Position numbers and translations under genes: made by a program. From NCBI GenBank assembly GCA_001303445.1, contig LJTQ01000003.1, forward strand, positions 1-43,933: a DNA stretch of 43,933 nucleotides. Reading direction: 5' to 3'. Every line of letters begins with the position of its first letter. Positions within the stretch are counted from its first letter, which is position 1. Shown here piece after piece: positions 24,224-39,451 of the stretch. The stretch is from Betaproteobacteria bacterium SG8_39 (GTDB lineage Bacteria > Pseudomonadota > Gammaproteobacteria > Burkholderiales > SG8-39). The notes beneath the pieces are model-generated. The model saw nothing but the letters and a program-made list of their open reading frames with translations, searched no databases and was not told the DNA's origin.

Positions 24224-25548
24224 GCCGCGGGGCGACCGATCGGGACGTATTCGATGCCGTGGGCGCGCACCACCGCCGGATCGTACAGATTGCGCCCGTC
24301 GAAGATCAGCGCCGTCTTCATGCGCCGCGCGAGCCCGGCGAAATCCGGCGCACGGAATTCCTGCCACTCGGTGACGATGGCGAGCGCATCGACCCCCTCG
24401 GTCGCGGCCGGACCGGATTCGACGATTTCCACCTGCGGCACCTCGGCATAGAGCCGCTCGGCCTCCGGACCGGCCACCGGGTCGTAGGCCCGCACCTGGG
24501 CTCCCGCCGCGACCAGCGCGTCGATCAGCACCCGGCTCGGGGCCTCGCGCATGTCATCGGTGTTGGGCTTGAACGCGAGCCCCCAGACGGCGATGCGGCG
24601 GCCGTGCAGGTCGGCGCCGAGGCGCGCGACGATCTTCTCGCCGAGGAGCTGCTTCTGCGCCTGATTCACGCGCTCGACGGCACCGAGGATCTGCAGCGGG
24701 ACGCCCGCGCTGCGTCCGGTGTGCTGCAGCGCGCGGATGTCCTTCGGGAAGCAGGAACCGCCGAAGCCGGCGCCCGGGTAGAGGAACTGGAAGCCGATCC
24801 GCGGATCCGAGCCGATGCCGCGGCGCACCTCCTCGATGTCTGCGCCGATGTTCTCGGCCAGCCGGGCGATCTCGTTCATGAACGAGATGCGCGTCGCGAG
24901 CATCGCGTTGGCCGCATACTTGGTCAGCTCGGCCGAGCGCACGCGCATCAGCATCACCCGCTCGTGATTGCGCTGGAAGGGCGCGTACAGCTGGCGCAGC
25001 AGCTGCGTCGCGCGCGCGTCGTCGGAGCCGATGACGATCCGGTCGGGGCGCATGAAATCCTCGACCGCCGCGCCTTCCTTGAGAAATTCCGGGTTCGACA
25101 CCACGCTGAAGGGAATCTCACGCCCGCGCTGCGCCAGCGCCTCGGCGACCACCGCGCGCACCCGGTCCGCCGTGCCGACCGGCACGGTGGACTTGTTGAC
25201 GATCACCCGGTAGCCCTCCATCGAGCGGCCGATGGCGCGCGCCGCATCGAGGACGTAGCGCAGGTCGGCACTGCCATCCTCGTCCGGCGGCGTACCGACC
25301 GCGATGAACTGCAGCTCGCCGTGCGCGACGCTCGCCGCGACGTCGGTCGAGAACACCAGCCGCCCGGCGGCACGGTTGCGCTGCACGACCGCCTCCAGTC
25401 CGGGCTCGAAGATCGGGACGCGACCCGCGTTGAGCGAGGCGATTTTCGCGGCATCGACGTCCAGGCACAGCACCTGGTTGCCCATGTCCGCAAGGCAGGC
25501 CCCGGTGACCAGGCCGACGTAGCCGCTGCCGATGATGGTGATGTTCAT
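24220..25548 (-). CDS. ugd: UDP-glucose 6-dehydrogenase
   Basis: Ugd oxidises UDP-glucose to UDP-glucuronate with two NAD+, feeding capsule, exopolysaccharide or LPS modification such as Ara4N. The 442-residue length is normal. The Rossmann start is [22 protein letters not shown], the TVPVGT and NPEFLKEG loops follow, the catalytic Cys is in [16 protein letters not shown], and the C-terminal domain has [19 protein letters not shown]. The start was placed at 25548, where the fold begins and the ATG overlaps the lapB stop. Position between lapB and hldA puts it squarely among cell-envelope genes. Confidence 0.95.
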   Translation of the reverse strand: MNITIIGSGYVGLVTGACLADMGNQVLCLDVDAAKIASLNAGRVPIFEPGLEAVVQRNRAAGRLVFSTDVAASVAHGELQFIAVGTPPDEDGSADLRYVLDAARAIGRSMEGYRVIVNKSTVPVGTADRVRAVVAEALAQRGREIPFSVVSNPEFLKEGAAVEDFMRPDRIVIGSDDARATQLLRQLYAPFQRNHERVMLMRVRSAELTKYAANAMLATRISFMNEIARLAENIGADIEEVRRGIGSDPRIGFQFLYPGAGFGGSCFPKDIRALQHTGRSAGVPLQILGAVERVNQAQKQLLGEKIVARLGADLHGRRIAVWGLAFKPNTDDMREAPSRVLIDALVAAGAQVRAYDPVAGPEAERLYAEVPQVEIVESGPAATEGVDALAIVTEWQEFRAPDFAGLARRMKTALIFDGRNLYDPAVVRAHGIEYVPIGRPAA

Positions 25549-26723
25549 GAGCTGAGCTCGAACTCCTCGGAACGGACCGGCGGGAACGTCTCCCAGCCGC
25601 CGCAGGCGGGACACTGCCAGTGAAACTGGCGCATCTTGAAGCCGCACTGCGCGCAGCGATAGCGCGCCAGGCGGCGCGTGTGACCGTGCACCAGATTGCG
25701 CATCAGCTCGAGATCGCGGCGTCGCTCGGGCGACGATGCACCGACGATCTCGGCCTCGAGCAGATGGTCGAGGCCGAGCAGCGTCGGGTTGCGCCGCAGC
25801 TCGTCGCGCACCAGACGATAGGCCGCGTCCGCACCCTCGGTCTCGAGCACGCTCTGGAACACGGTGTCGAGCAGGTCGGGCGAGGGGTAGCGCTCGAGGT
25901 AGCCGAGCAGCAGGCGCAGCCCCTCGTCGCCCCGCCCCAGCTCACGGTGCGTCTCGAGCATGCGCTGCCCGACCAGCGCGAGGTGCGCGGGGCTTTGCGC
26001 CTCGATACGCATCCACAGCGCCAGCGCCTCCGGCAGCCGCGCCGCGGCGCGCTCGAGGTCGCCCAGCTGGACGTTGGCGCGCACGCACTTGCGGTTCGCC
26101 TCGAGCGCCGCATTCAGCCGCTCGCGCGCCGCGGCCGCGTTCGAGCGCATCGCCTCGCTCGCCGCGAGCTCGCAGTGATACTGGGCGATCTCGCGCGCGC
26201 GCGTCTGCCCCGATTCCGCTTCCAGCGCACGCGCGATCTCGATCGCGCGCGTCCATTCCTTTTCCTGCTCGGAGATGCTGAGCAGGTGCACGCGCGCCTG
26301 CGGACCGTAAGGGCTGTCGGCAAGCTGCCGGAACGCCTCCTCGGCGCGATCGAGGATCCCCGCCCGCAGGTAATCCTCGCCGAGCGCGGCCAGTGCGGTG
26401 CGCCTCTGTTCGGGGCCGAGGTCGACGCGCTCGAGCAGGCTCTGGTGCATGCGGATCGCGCGGTCGTACTCGCCGCGCCGGCGGAACAGGCTGCCGAGGG
26501 CAAAATGCAGCTCGATCGTCTCCGGGTCGACCCGCACCACCTCGAGAAACGCGTCGATCGCCTTGTCGGGCTGCTCGTTGAGCAGGAAATTGAGCCCGCG
26601 GAAGTACGAGCGCGGCAGCGCACGCGACTCGGTGACCAGGTGCTTGATATCGATGCGCGCGGCCAGCCAGCCCAGGCCGAAGAGGATCGGGATCCCGAGC
26701 AGCCACCAGATCTCGAACTCCAT
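25545..26723 (-). CDS. lapB: LPS assembly regulator LapB (YciM)
   Basis: LapB is an inner-membrane TPR protein that adapts FtsH to degrade LpxC and so tunes LPS synthesis. The 392-residue product has an N-terminal membrane helix ([20 protein letters not shown]), a series of TPR repeats through ~350 (for example [35 protein letters not shown]), and a C-terminal rubredoxin-like knuckle with two CxxC pairs (CAQCGF and CPACGG). All known functional parts are present. It follows lapA by 14 bp and overlaps ugd, giving a unit of LPS-linked genes. Confidence 0.95.
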   Translation of the reverse strand: MEFEIWWLLGIPILFGLGWLAARIDIKHLVTESRALPRSYFRGLNFLLNEQPDKAIDAFLEVVRVDPETIELHFALGSLFRRRGEYDRAIRMHQSLLERVDLGPEQRRTALAALGEDYLRAGILDRAEEAFRQLADSPYGPQARVHLLSISEQEKEWTRAIEIARALEAESGQTRAREIAQYHCELAASEAMRSNAAAARERLNAALEANRKCVRANVQLGDLERAAARLPEALALWMRIEAQSPAHLALVGQRMLETHRELGRGDEGLRLLLGYLERYPSPDLLDTVFQSVLETEGADAAYRLVRDELRRNPTLLGLDHLLEAEIVGASSPERRRDLELMRNLVHGHTRRLARYRCAQCGFKMRQFHWQCPACGGWETFPPVRSEEFELSS

Positions 26724-26737
26724 CGCGGCGGCCCGGC

Positions 26738-27034
26738 TTAGGCGTCGATGACGGGCGGTGCGGCCTGCGGTTCGCGCGCGGCGATCGGGGCGTGCTGACG
26801 TGACTCACGCCGCAGTCGCGCGATCTCGCGCCGTTGGCGCATCAGCGTCCCGGCAGTCGCGGCGATGCCGAACAGCGCCCCGACTGCCAGCGCGCCGAAC
26901 AGCGCCACGACGAGAGGCGCCTGCCACGCGAGGTCGAAGTAGAACTGCAGCGTGACCGGATCCGTGTTCTTCACCGCGAACGCCAGCAACACGATGAACA
27001 GGATCAGCCTGACGGTCCAGGTGAGGAATCTCAT
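26738..27034 (-). CDS. lapA: LPS assembly protein LapA (DUF1049)
   Basis: A 98-residue protein with two membrane helices (MRFLTWTVRLILFIVLLAFAVKN and APLVVALFGALAVGALFGIAA) separated by the typical NTDPVTLQFYF loop, then a basic cytoplasmic coiled coil (LMRQRREIARLRRESRQ). LapA partners LapB in LPS assembly. The gene lies in the conserved ihfB-lapA-lapB order. Confidence 0.92.
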   Translation of the reverse strand: MRFLTWTVRLILFIVLLAFAVKNTDPVTLQFYFDLAWQAPLVVALFGALAVGALFGIAATAGTLMRQRREIARLRRESRQHAPIAAREPQAAPPVIDA

Positions 27035-27105
27035 GCTCGGCAGCTCGGCGCGTCCCGGGCCATCAGAATGCGCCCGGCGCGCGCCTGGTTTGCAGCTCGT
27101 CTCGT

Positions 27106-27438
27106 TTAGGGCGCCGGTTGAGGCTCCATCGCCTCGTCCGAGCCTTGTTGATCGGCGTACTGCGCATCCACCCGCTCGCGCAGCTCCTTGCCGGCCTTGA
27201 AGTGCGGCACGTACTTGTCGGGCACGTGCACCTTCTCGCCCGATTTCGGGTTACGCCCGACGCGCGGAGGGCGGTAGTTGAGGCCGAAGCTGCCGAAGCC
27301 CCGGATCTCGATGCGATTGCCAGACAGCAGCGCCTGCCCCATCGCGTCGAGGATCATCTTGACCGCGTACTCCGCATCCTTCGCCACCAGCTGCGGATAG
27401 CGCTGCGCAAGACGCGCGATCAGCTCGGATTTCGTCAT
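27106..27438 (-). CDS. ihfB: Integration host factor subunit beta
   Basis: IhfB pairs with IhfA to bind and bend DNA in replication, recombination and transcription. It shows the [17 protein letters not shown] start, the [46 protein letters not shown] arm region with the intercalating Pro context, and [14 protein letters not shown]. At 110 residues it is about 15 longer than E. coli IHF-beta, the extra being an acidic, Gln-rich tail ([17 protein letters not shown]) as found in some betaproteobacteria. It sits 48 bp after rpsA, the same order as in E. coli. Confidence 0.96.
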   Translation of the reverse strand: MTKSELIARLAQRYPQLVAKDAEYAVKMILDAMGQALLSGNRIEIRGFGSFGLNYRPPRVGRNPKSGEKVHVPDKYVPHFKAGKELRERVDAQYADQQGSDEAMEPQPAP

Positions 27439-27486
27439 CTACCCCTCCCGCAGGCGCATCGCTCGCCCCATCCCGGCACGCCCGAG

Positions 27487-29208
<1,722 letters not shown>

Positions 29209-29344
29209 AAGGAGTTAGGAGAAAAACCTTTTTGCCGCCCATCCGCATGGGAGGGGTCGGGTCAAGTTGTCGACACGGACTGCCGCAAAGCGCGCGGCAT
29301 GCCCACCTAAAATCAGCATCGGGCGAGTCGTTTCAGCTTTGAAA

Positions 29345-30016
29345 TCAACCACTCGCACCACGCTGCCCTGCCCGCCACCAGTTCAGCACCGTTTCAACCA
29401 CCGCGTCGACCGGTAGCGAAGAGCACTCGAGCGCTCTCGCATCGGCCGCACGCTTGAGTGGCGCAACGGCCCTGGCGGTGTCACGCGCGTCGCGCGCAGC
29501 CAGGTCACGGGAAAGGGCGCGCAGGTTAGCATGGATTCCTTTTTGTTTCAACTGGTTATATCGGCGGCGGGCCCGCTCGTCGGCCGAGGCGGTCAGGAAC
29601 ACCTTGAGCGCCGCGTCGGGGAACACCACGCTGCCCATATCGCGGCCGTCGGCGACCAGGCCGGGCGGGCGCCGGAACCCGCGCTGGCGCGCGAGCAGCG
29701 CGCTGCGCACCGCCGGGTGCTGCGCGACCCGTGAGGCGCGCTCGCCGCAGCGCTCGTCGTACAGCGCCAGGCTGACATCCTCCCCGTCGAGCACCACGCT
29801 GTCCCCGGAAAAGCGCACATCGAGCGTCTCGGCTAGCCGCGCGAGGCCCGCCGCGTCGTCGGGCGCGAGCCCGGTCCTGAGCGAGGCGAGCGCGACCAGC
29901 CGGTACAGGGCGCCGCTCTCCAGGTAATGGAAGCCGAGCGCCTGCGCCACGCGCTTGGCGACCGTGCCCTTGCCCGAGGCCGAGGGCCCGTCGATCGCGA
30001 TCACGGGCACGCTCAT
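29345..30016 (-). CDS. cmk: Cytidylate kinase
   Basis: Cmk phosphorylates CMP and dCMP with ATP. The 223-residue protein starts with the P-loop [32 protein letters not shown] and contains [19 protein letters not shown] and the NMP-binding [30 protein letters not shown] segment. Its ATG overlaps the aroA stop by 4 bp, and rpsA follows, the widely conserved aroA-cmk-rpsA order. Confidence 0.96.
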   Translation of the reverse strand: MSVPVIAIDGPSASGKGTVAKRVAQALGFHYLESGALYRLVALASLRTGLAPDDAAGLARLAETLDVRFSGDSVVLDGEDVSLALYDERCGERASRVAQHPAVRSALLARQRGFRRPPGLVADGRDMGSVVFPDAALKVFLTASADERARRRYNQLKQKGIHANLRALSRDLAARDARDTARAVAPLKRAADARALECSSLPVDAVVETVLNWWRAGQRGASG

Positions 30017-31302
30017 GCCGGCGCCACGATCGACGCCAGGGCGTCGAAGTACCCGGGGAAGGTCTTCGCCACGCAGTCGGGGTCGTTGACCCGCACCGCC
30101 ACCCCGCCGAGCGTGGCGAGCGCAAGGCTCATCGCCATGCGGTGATCGTCATAGGTGTCGACGGTCGCGGGGCGCAGCCGATCGGGCGGCGTGATGCGCA
30201 GGCCGTCCGGACGCTCGTCGACCTGGGCGCCGAATTTGCGCAGCTCGGTGGCCATGGCGGCGATGCGATCGGTTTCCTTGACGCGCCAGCTGGCGATATT
30301 GCGCAGCGTGCTGGGGCCGCGCGCGAACAGCGCCGCGACCGCCGCGGTCATCGCCGCGTCCGGGATGTGATTCAGGTCGAGATCGAACGGCGCGAGCGGC
30401 GCCTGGCCGCGCACTTCGACCCAGTCGGGTCCTGCCGTCACCTCGGCGCCCATCTTCTCGAGCACCTCGATGAACGCCAGGTCACCCTGGATGCTGTCAC
30501 GGCCGACGCCTTCGACGCGCACCGGTCCGCCGGCAATGGCGCCGGCGGCGAGGAAATACGAGGCCGACGAGGCATCGCCTTCGACGTGGAGCACCCCCGG
30601 CGAGCGATACGGCCCGGCCGGAACGCGAAATGCGCGCCAGTCGTCCCGCTGCACCTGGATGCCGAAACGCGCCATCAGCTTGAGGGTGATCTCGACGTAC
30701 GGCTTCGAAATCAGCTCACCGGCCACCTCGACCACGCTCGGCGCCGCGCGCATCGGCAGCGCCATGAGCAGCGCAGTCAGGAACTGCGAGGACACGTCGC
30801 CGCGCACCGTGACCGGCGCGTCGGCTCGCCGGGCCGCGGGCGCGCCCGGGTGGATCGCGAGGGGCGGGAAACCCTCGGCGCCAAGATAGTCGATGCGCGC
30901 GCCGAGCTGGCGCAGGGCGTCGACCAGGTCGCCGATCGGGCGCTCGTGCATGCGCGCAACCCCCGAGAGGCGGTACTCGCCGCCGGTGAGCGCCAGCACC
31001 GCGGTCAGCGGGCGGAACGCCGTTCCCGCGTTACCGAGAAAAAGCGTCGCCTCGCGCACGCTCGGCACGCCCCCCGCGCCGTGTACGCGCAGCGCGTCGC
31101 CGTCCGGCTCGCAGCGCACCGCGAGGCGCGCCAGCGCCTCGCGCATGACTCTCGTGTCGTCGGCCTCGAGCAGGCCGACAAGCCGCGTGTCCCCGCGCGC
31201 GAGCGCGGCGAGCAGCAAGGCGCGGTTGGAAATGCTTTTCGAGCCCGGCAGCCGGATCGTCCCCGCGACGCGTTTGACGGGACCGAGCTCCAGCGTGCGC
31301 AT
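30013..31302 (-). CDS. aroA: 3-phosphoshikimate 1-carboxyvinyltransferase (EPSP synthase)
   Basis: AroA joins PEP and shikimate-3-phosphate in the chorismate pathway. The 429-residue protein carries the substrate loop [18 protein letters not shown], the PEP-site motif [17 protein letters not shown] (class I type with Gly-Asn-Ala-Gly-Thr) and the late [23 protein letters not shown]. It follows tyrA by 18 bp; in some proteobacteria tyrA and aroA are fused, here they are separate genes. Confidence 0.96.
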   Translation of the reverse strand: MRTLELGPVKRVAGTIRLPGSKSISNRALLLAALARGDTRLVGLLEADDTRVMREALARLAVRCEPDGDALRVHGAGGVPSVREATLFLGNAGTAFRPLTAVLALTGGEYRLSGVARMHERPIGDLVDALRQLGARIDYLGAEGFPPLAIHPGAPAARRADAPVTVRGDVSSQFLTALLMALPMRAAPSVVEVAGELISKPYVEITLKLMARFGIQVQRDDWRAFRVPAGPYRSPGVLHVEGDASSASYFLAAGAIAGGPVRVEGVGRDSIQGDLAFIEVLEKMGAEVTAGPDWVEVRGQAPLAPFDLDLNHIPDAAMTAAVAALFARGPSTLRNIASWRVKETDRIAAMATELRKFGAQVDERPDGLRITPPDRLRPATVDTYDDHRMAMSLALATLGGVAVRVNDPDCVAKTFPGYFDALASIVAPA

Positions 31303-31320
31303 GATGCGGGGACGCGGTGC

Positions 31321-32217
31321 CTAGCGCGGCTTCGCGGCGCCCTTGTTCGCGCGCCGCAGCCAGGCGATGCGCGCGTCGCGCGCCACCGTGAACGCCTGCT
31401 CGAGCGCCGCGCCGTCGCCTCGCTCGAGCATCTTGCGCAGTGCGCCGAGCGCGTCCTCGTAGCGCAGGCACTCGGCCTGCAGCAGGTCGCGGTTCGCCAT
31501 ACAGATGTCGCGCCACATCTCCGGATGACTCGAGGCGATGCGCGTGAAATCGCGGAACCCGGCACCGGCATTGTCGAACAGCTGGTCGCGGTCCTCGCGC
31601 CCGGCAAAGGCGTGCACCAGCGCGTAGGCGAGCAGGTGGGGCAGATGGCTGACCGCCGCGAACACCGCGTCATGCACCTCCGGCGTGAGGCGCGAAACCT
31701 GCGCGCCGCAGGCCTTCCACGCCGCCTCCACCCGCGCGACGCTCTCGGCGGCGTTTTCCTCGAATGGGGTGAGGATGACGCGCTTGCCGCGAAACAGGTC
31801 GGCACGCGCCGCGACCACGCCACTGGCCTCGGCGCCCGCGATCGGATGGCCGGGGACGAACTGGGCCGCGCGCGCGCCGAGCGCACGGCGCGCGGCGGCC
31901 GCGGCGTCGCGCTTGGTACTGCCGGCGTCCGTCAGCAGCACGCCGGGCGCGAGACGCGGCGCGAGCGCGGCGAGGATGTCGGGCGTCTGCGCGACCGGTG
32001 CCGCGAGCAGCACGAGGTCCGCGCCCTGCGCGGCCTGCGCCGGGTCCGACGCCTCTGCGTCGATCACGCCGAGCGCGCGTGCACGCGCGAGATTGTCCGG
32101 GTTGCGACCGACACCGACGATCGAGCCGCAGGCGCCCGCCGCCTTGAGGGCCAGCGCGAACGATCCGCCGATCAGGCCGACGCCGATGATCGCGACACGC
32201 TCGAACTGCGCGCTCAT
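31321..32217 (-). CDS. tyrA: Prephenate dehydrogenase
   Basis: TyrA oxidises prephenate (or arogenate) to the tyrosine precursor. The 298-residue protein has the NAD(P) fold VAIIGVGLIGGSFALALKAAG, the substrate-binding GHPIAGAEASGV with the catalytic His, and AVSHLPHLLAYALVHAF. No ACT domain is attached, so feedback by tyrosine would be direct or absent. ATG 32217 overlaps the hisC stop; a longer in-frame extension lies antisense-like within hisC and is discarded. NAD versus NADP and prephenate versus arogenate use cannot be decided by eye. Confidence 0.94.
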   Translation of the reverse strand: MSAQFERVAIIGVGLIGGSFALALKAAGACGSIVGVGRNPDNLARARALGVIDAEASDPAQAAQGADLVLLAAPVAQTPDILAALAPRLAPGVLLTDAGSTKRDAAAAARRALGARAAQFVPGHPIAGAEASGVVAARADLFRGKRVILTPFEENAAESVARVEAAWKACGAQVSRLTPEVHDAVFAAVSHLPHLLAYALVHAFAGREDRDQLFDNAGAGFRDFTRIASSHPEMWRDICMANRDLLQAECLRYEDALGALRKMLERGDGAALEQAFTVARDARIAWLRRANKGAAKPR

Positions 32218-33338
32218 TCCTTGAGGCTGGCGGCCAGCGCGGCGAGAAAGCGCGCGTTTTCGTCGGCCGTGCCAACCGAGACGCGCAGATGCTCCGGCAG
32301 CCCGTAGCTCGCCACCGGCCGCACGATGACGCCGCGCTTGAGCAGACGCTTGTAGATGTCGGCGGCCTTGCCGACGCGTACCGTCAGAAAGTTGCCGAAG
32401 GAAGGGATCGCGTCCAGGCCGAGCGCCTCGACGCCGTCGCCGAGCTGGCGCAGGCCCTTCAGGTTTTCGGCATAGCTGCGCGCGACGAACTCCATGTCGT
32501 CCAGCGCCGCGGTCGCCGCCACGAGCGCGAGACTGTTGACGTTGAAGGGCTGGCGCACGCGGTTCATGATGTCGGCCAGCGCCGGATGCACCAGGCCGTA
32601 ACCGACGCGCAGCCCGGCCAGCCCGTAGGCCTTGGAAAACGTGCGCACGATGACCAGGTTGGGGTAGCGCTTGAGCCACTTCACCGAGTCGTATTTCGAC
32701 TCCAGCGGCAGGTACTCGTTGTACGCCTCGTCGAGCACCACCAGGACGCGTTGCGGCACTGCCTGCAGCAGCGCTTCGATTTCGCTCGCCGGCGCGAAGG
32801 TGCCGGTCGGATTGTTCGGATTCGCGATCCACAGCACCCGCGTATCGGCCTCGACCGCCTTGGCCATCGCGGCCAGATCGTGGCCGAACTGCTTCGCCGG
32901 AACGACGATCGAGCGCGCGCCACGCGCCTGCGTCGCCAGCGGGTACACGGCGAAGGCGTGCGCCGACAAGACCGCCGAGCGCTCGGGGCCGAGGAACGCC
33001 AGCGAGACCAGTTCGAGGACGTCGTTCGAGCCGTTACCCAGGACGATCGCGTTCATGTCCAGGCCGAAGCGCGCCGCGAGCGCGGCCTTCAGCTCGAAGC
33101 CATTGCCGTCCGGATAGCGGCAGATCTCGCCAAGCGCGGCGTCGATTGCGGCGCGCGTGCGCGGCCCGATGCCGAGCGGGTTTTCGTTCGACGCGAGCTT
33201 GACCACCGCGGCCTCGTCGAGGCCGAGCTCGCGCACCAGCTCGGATATCGGCTTGCCCGGCTGGTAGGGCGCGATCGAGCGCACATACTCCGGCGCCAGC
33301 GCGGTGAGTTCGTTGACTTTGGACAGGGGAGCATTCAT
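32214..33338 (-). CDS. hisC: Histidinol-phosphate/aromatic aminotransferase
   Basis: A fold-type I PLP aminotransferase of the HisC group, 374 residues. It contains VVKLASNENPLGIGPRTRAAI, GNGSNDVLELVSLAFLGP, IANPNNPTGTF, LVVLDEAYNEYL and the PLP-lysine motif IVRTFSKAYGLAGLRVGYGL. Placed between pheA and tyrA, it probably transaminates phenylpyruvate/4-hydroxyphenylpyruvate or arogenate precursors, possibly besides histidinol phosphate; a second hisC in a his operon elsewhere would support this. The start is set at 33338, just after pheA (26-bp gap); longer in-frame starts lie inside pheA. Confidence 0.93.
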   Translation of the reverse strand: MNAPLSKVNELTALAPEYVRSIAPYQPGKPISELVRELGLDEAAVVKLASNENPLGIGPRTRAAIDAALGEICRYPDGNGFELKAALAARFGLDMNAIVLGNGSNDVLELVSLAFLGPERSAVLSAHAFAVYPLATQARGARSIVVPAKQFGHDLAAMAKAVEADTRVLWIANPNNPTGTFAPASEIEALLQAVPQRVLVVLDEAYNEYLPLESKYDSVKWLKRYPNLVIVRTFSKAYGLAGLRVGYGLVHPALADIMNRVRQPFNVNSLALVAATAALDDMEFVARSYAENLKGLRQLGDGVEALGLDAIPSFGNFLTVRVGKAADIYKRLLKRGVIVRPVASYGLPEHLRVSVGTADENARFLAALAASLKE

Positions 33339-33364
33339 CGGACGGTCGACTCCAGCGCGGCGCG

Positions 33365-34438
33365 TTAGCTGCTCGCGGCCAGCGGATAGGAACCCAGCAC
33401 CTTGAGGAAGGGCGCAAGCGCAGCCAGCTCTTTCAGCGCCGCGGCCACCGGCGGATCGTTGCGATGGCCCTCGAGATCGACGAAAAAATGGTACTCCCAC
33501 TTGCCGATGCGCATCGGGCGCGATTCGAGCCGGCTCATGCTGACGCCGTGCTTGGCAAGCGGGCTGAGCAGCGCATGCACCGCGCCCGGACGATTCGGCG
33601 CCGACATCACCAGCGAGGTGCCGTCGCGCCCGCTTGCGGCCGGCTCTTCGTCCCCGAGTACGAGGAAGCGCGTGCGGTTGTTGGGGTCGTCTTCGATGTT
33701 GGTCGCCACCAGGCGCAGCCCGTAGCGGGCCGCGGCGATCTCCGGCCCGATGGCGCACACGCCCTCCTCGTCCGCCGCGCGCCGCGCCGCTTCCGCGTTG
33801 CTCGACACCGGCACGCGCTCGGCGGTCGGCAGCTGCTGGGCGAGCCAGCGGTGGCACTGCGCGAGCGACTGCGCGTGCGAGTACACCCGCCGCACGCCCT
33901 CGAGCGATGCGCCGCGCAGCATCGCGTTCTGGTTGATGCGCAGCACGACCTCGGCGCAGATCTTCTTCGGCGTCGAAAGCAGCAAATCGAGCGTGCGGCC
34001 CACGGCACCCTCGGCCGAGTTCTCCACCGGCACCACGGCGTAGCGTGCAGCACCGGTTTCGACGCTGCGGAACACCTCGTCGATCGACGCGCAGGGCAGG
34101 CCCTCGATCGACGAACCGAACTGGCGCAGCAGCGCCTGTTCGCTGAACGTGCCCTCCGGTCCGAGGTAGGCGACGCGGATCGCCTCCTCCAGAGAGCGGC
34201 AGGCCGAGATGACTTCGCGGAACACCGCGCCGACACCATCGGCGGTCAGTGGACCGGGGTTCTCAGCCGCGACACGGCGCAGGATTTCGGCCTCGCGCTC
34301 GGGGCGGTAGGCCTGCGCGCCCTGCTTCAGCGTGCCAATGCGCTGCGCGAGCGCGGCACGCCGGTTGACCAGTGCGAGCAACTCCGCATCGAGCACGTCG
34401 ATCTCGGTGCGCAGCTTGGCGATGTCGTCCTTGGCCAT
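33365..34438 (-). CDS. pheA: Bifunctional chorismate mutase/prephenate dehydratase (P-protein)
   Basis: PheA converts chorismate to prephenate and then phenylpyruvate. The 357-residue protein has an AroQ chorismate mutase domain (~1-90; LRTEIDVLDAELLALVNRRAALAQRIG). A prephenate dehydratase domain (~92-270; VAYLGPEGTFSEQALLRQFG, VPVENSAEGAVGRTLDLLL, NNRTRFLVLG with the key TRF motif) follows, then a C-terminal ACT domain (~280-350; GAVHALLSPLAKHGVSMSRLESRP) where phenylalanine binds as feedback inhibitor. All parts are intact. It starts the pheA-hisC-tyrA-aroA block. Confidence 0.96.
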   Translation of the reverse strand: MAKDDIAKLRTEIDVLDAELLALVNRRAALAQRIGTLKQGAQAYRPEREAEILRRVAAENPGPLTADGVGAVFREVISACRSLEEAIRVAYLGPEGTFSEQALLRQFGSSIEGLPCASIDEVFRSVETGAARYAVVPVENSAEGAVGRTLDLLLSTPKKICAEVVLRINQNAMLRGASLEGVRRVYSHAQSLAQCHRWLAQQLPTAERVPVSSNAEAARRAADEEGVCAIGPEIAAARYGLRLVATNIEDDPNNRTRFLVLGDEEPAASGRDGTSLVMSAPNRPGAVHALLSPLAKHGVSMSRLESRPMRIGKWEYHFFVDLEGHRNDPPVAAALKELAALAPFLKVLGSYPLAASS

Positions 34439-34480
34439 CGGTTCGATCCGCGAGTCCGGGAATTGTGCGCCGTTATCCGC

Positions 34481-35722
34481 CTATCGGCTGGTGTCCGCCG
34501 CGGCCACCGCCGGCCAGTGCACGTCCGGCCGCAGATCGGGCAGGTAGCGTACGCCAAGCACCCCGCCGATCGCACGCAGGTCGCCCAGCACCGCTTCGCC
34601 CACCGGCGTATCGACGTCGACCAGCGTGTAGGCCATTTCGCCGCGCGATTTGTTGAGCATGTTGTGGATGTTGATGCCGCGCGCGCCGAGCGTGTGCGAG
34701 ATGCCGGCCAGCATGTCGGGCACGTTGGCGTTGGCGATCGCCAGCCGGTAGGGCGACTCGCGCGGCATGCAGGCGTCGGGGAAGTTCACCGCGTTGGTCA
34801 CGTCGCCATGCTCGAGATAGGCGCGCAGCTGTTCGACCACCATCACGGCGCAGTTCTCCTCGGCCTCGCGGGTCGAGGCGCCGAGATGCGGCAGCGCGAT
34901 CACGCCCGCCTGTCCCAGCGTCGCCGACGAGGGAAAGTCGGTGACGTAGGCCCCGAGGCGCCGTGCCTGCAGCGCCTGCACCACGGCGGCGTCCTCGACG
35001 ATCTCTTCGCGCGAGAAATTCAGCAGCACCGCGCCCGGCCGGAGCTGCGCCAGATTCTTCGCGCCAATGAGATGCCGCGTCTGCTCGAGCAGCGGCACGT
35101 GCACGGTCACGAAGTCGCTGCCCTTGAGCACTTCGTCGATGCTCCGCGCGCGTCGTACCTGCGACGGCAGGCCCCAGGCGGCATCCACCGTGATCTCCGG
35201 GTCGAAGCCCAGCACGCGCATGCCCAGCCGGATCGCGACATCGGCCACCAGGCTGCCGATCTTGCCCAGACCGATGACGCCCAGCGTCTGGCCCGGCAGC
35301 TCGACGCCGGCGAAGGCCTTCTTGCCCGACTCGACGCGCTTGCCCAGGTCCGGCGCCATGGGATCCAGCGCGCGCACGAATTCGAGCGCGCCACCGATGT
35401 TGCGCGCGGCCATCAGCATGCCGGCGAGCACCAGCTCCTTGACCGCGTTCGCATTCGCGCCGGGCGCATTGAACACCGGGATGCCGCGTACCGACAGTTT
35501 CGGCACCGGAATGTTGTTGACGCCGGCGCCCGCTCGGCCGATCGCTTTCAGCTCGGCGCCGAACGCATACGCGTGCAAGTCCCGCGAGCGCAGCAGGATC
35601 ACGTCGGGCCCCGCGGACTCGCTGACCACCGCATAGCGTTCGCCGGGCAATCCCTTGAGGCCGACCGGCGACACCGGGTCTAAGACCAGGACTTCGGTCT
35701 TGCGCGCGGCTGCCTCAGCCAC
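34481..35722 (-). CDS. serA: D-3-phosphoglycerate dehydrogenase
   Basis: SerA oxidises 3-phosphoglycerate in the first step of serine synthesis. The 413-residue protein has the split substrate domain with [45 protein letters not shown], the Rossmann motif [29 protein letters not shown] and the catalytic region [10 protein letters not shown], then [15 protein letters not shown] with the active-site His. A C-terminal ACT domain (~325-400; [39 protein letters not shown]) probably senses serine. It overlaps the end of serC by 8 bp, so the first two serine-pathway enzymes are coupled. SerA here, between serC and pheA, is not part of the usual compact block. Confidence 0.93.
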   Translation of the reverse strand: MAEAAARKTEVLVLDPVSPVGLKGLPGERYAVVSESAGPDVILLRSRDLHAYAFGAELKAIGRAGAGVNNIPVPKLSVRGIPVFNAPGANANAVKELVLAGMLMAARNIGGALEFVRALDPMAPDLGKRVESGKKAFAGVELPGQTLGVIGLGKIGSLVADVAIRLGMRVLGFDPEITVDAAWGLPSQVRRARSIDEVLKGSDFVTVHVPLLEQTRHLIGAKNLAQLRPGAVLLNFSREEIVEDAAVVQALQARRLGAYVTDFPSSATLGQAGVIALPHLGASTREAEENCAVMVVEQLRAYLEHGDVTNAVNFPDACMPRESPYRLAIANANVPDMLAGISHTLGARGINIHNMLNKSRGEMAYTLVDVDTPVGEAVLGDLRAIGGVLGVRYLPDLRPDVHWPAVAAADTSR

Positions 35723-36796
35723 GGCGCGCCTCGAATGCCTGCATGTATTCGATCAGCCTGCGCACGCCCTCGATCGGCATGGCGTTGTAGATTGAGGCGC
35801 GCATGCCGCCGACCGAACGATGTCCCTTGAGTTGGAGCAGCCCGCGCTTTTCCGCGCCGTCGAGGAAGGCCGCGTCCAGCTTCGCGTCAGCCAGCGTAAA
35901 CGGCACGTTCATGCGCGAGCGGTCCTCCGGCGCAACCGGGTTACGGTAGAAACCGCTCGCATCGATGAAATCGTAGAGCAGCTTGGCCTTGGCAATGTTG
36001 CGGCGCTCGATCTCGGCGACGCCGCCCAGCTGCTTGAGCCATTTGAACACCAGCCCGGCGACGTAGATCGCGTAGGTCGGCGGCGTGTTGAGCATCGAGG
36101 CCGCTTCCGCCTGCTGCTTGTAATCCATCACCGACGGCGTGCCCTTCGCCGCGCGACCGAGCAGGTCCTCGCGCACCACGACGAGCGTCAGCCCGGCCGG
36201 GCCGACATTCTTCTGCGCGCCGGCGTAGATCAGCCCGAACTTCGTCACGTCGATTGGCCGCGACAGGAAATGCGAGGAGGCATCGGCGACCAGCGGCAGC
36301 CCGCCGCTGTCCGGCGCCCAGTGGAATTCGACGCCGCCGATCGTTTCGTTCGAGCAGTAATGCACGTAGGCGGCATCGCGCCGCAGCGACCACTGCGTCT
36401 CGCGCGGTGCGTAGCTGAAGGCGCGGTCCTCGCTCGAGGCGGCAATGTGCACGTCGCACAGCGCGCTCGCCTCCTTCACCGCCTTCTTCGACCACTCGCC
36501 CGTGACGATGTAGTCGGCCTTGCCCTTGCCGGCGAGAAGGTTCATCGGCACCTGTGCGAACTGCTGGGTCGCCCCGCCCTGCAGAAACAGCACCTTGTAG
36601 TTCGCCGGGATCTCGCGCAGCTCGCGCAGGTCCTGCTCGGCCTGTTCCGCGATCGAGATGAACTCCTTGCCGCGATGGCTCATTTCCATCACGCTCATGC
36701 CAGAGCCGTGCCAGTCGAGGATCTCGTCGCCGGCGCGGGCCAACACCTCGTCCGGCAGCACCGCAGGCCCGGCACTGAAGTTGAAGGCGCGCGCCA

Positions 36797-36797
<1 letters not shown>
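35715..36797 (-). CDS. serC: Phosphoserine aminotransferase
   Basis: SerC transaminates 3-phosphohydroxypyruvate to phosphoserine and also acts in PLP (vitamin B6) synthesis. The 360-residue length is standard. It contains [52 protein letters not shown], the PLP-lysine motif [19 protein letters not shown], and the closing [23 protein letters not shown]. Its ATG overlaps the gyrA stop (TGATG), tying it translationally to gyrA as in many betaproteobacteria. Confidence 0.97.
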
Positions 36798-39451
<2,654 letters not shown>

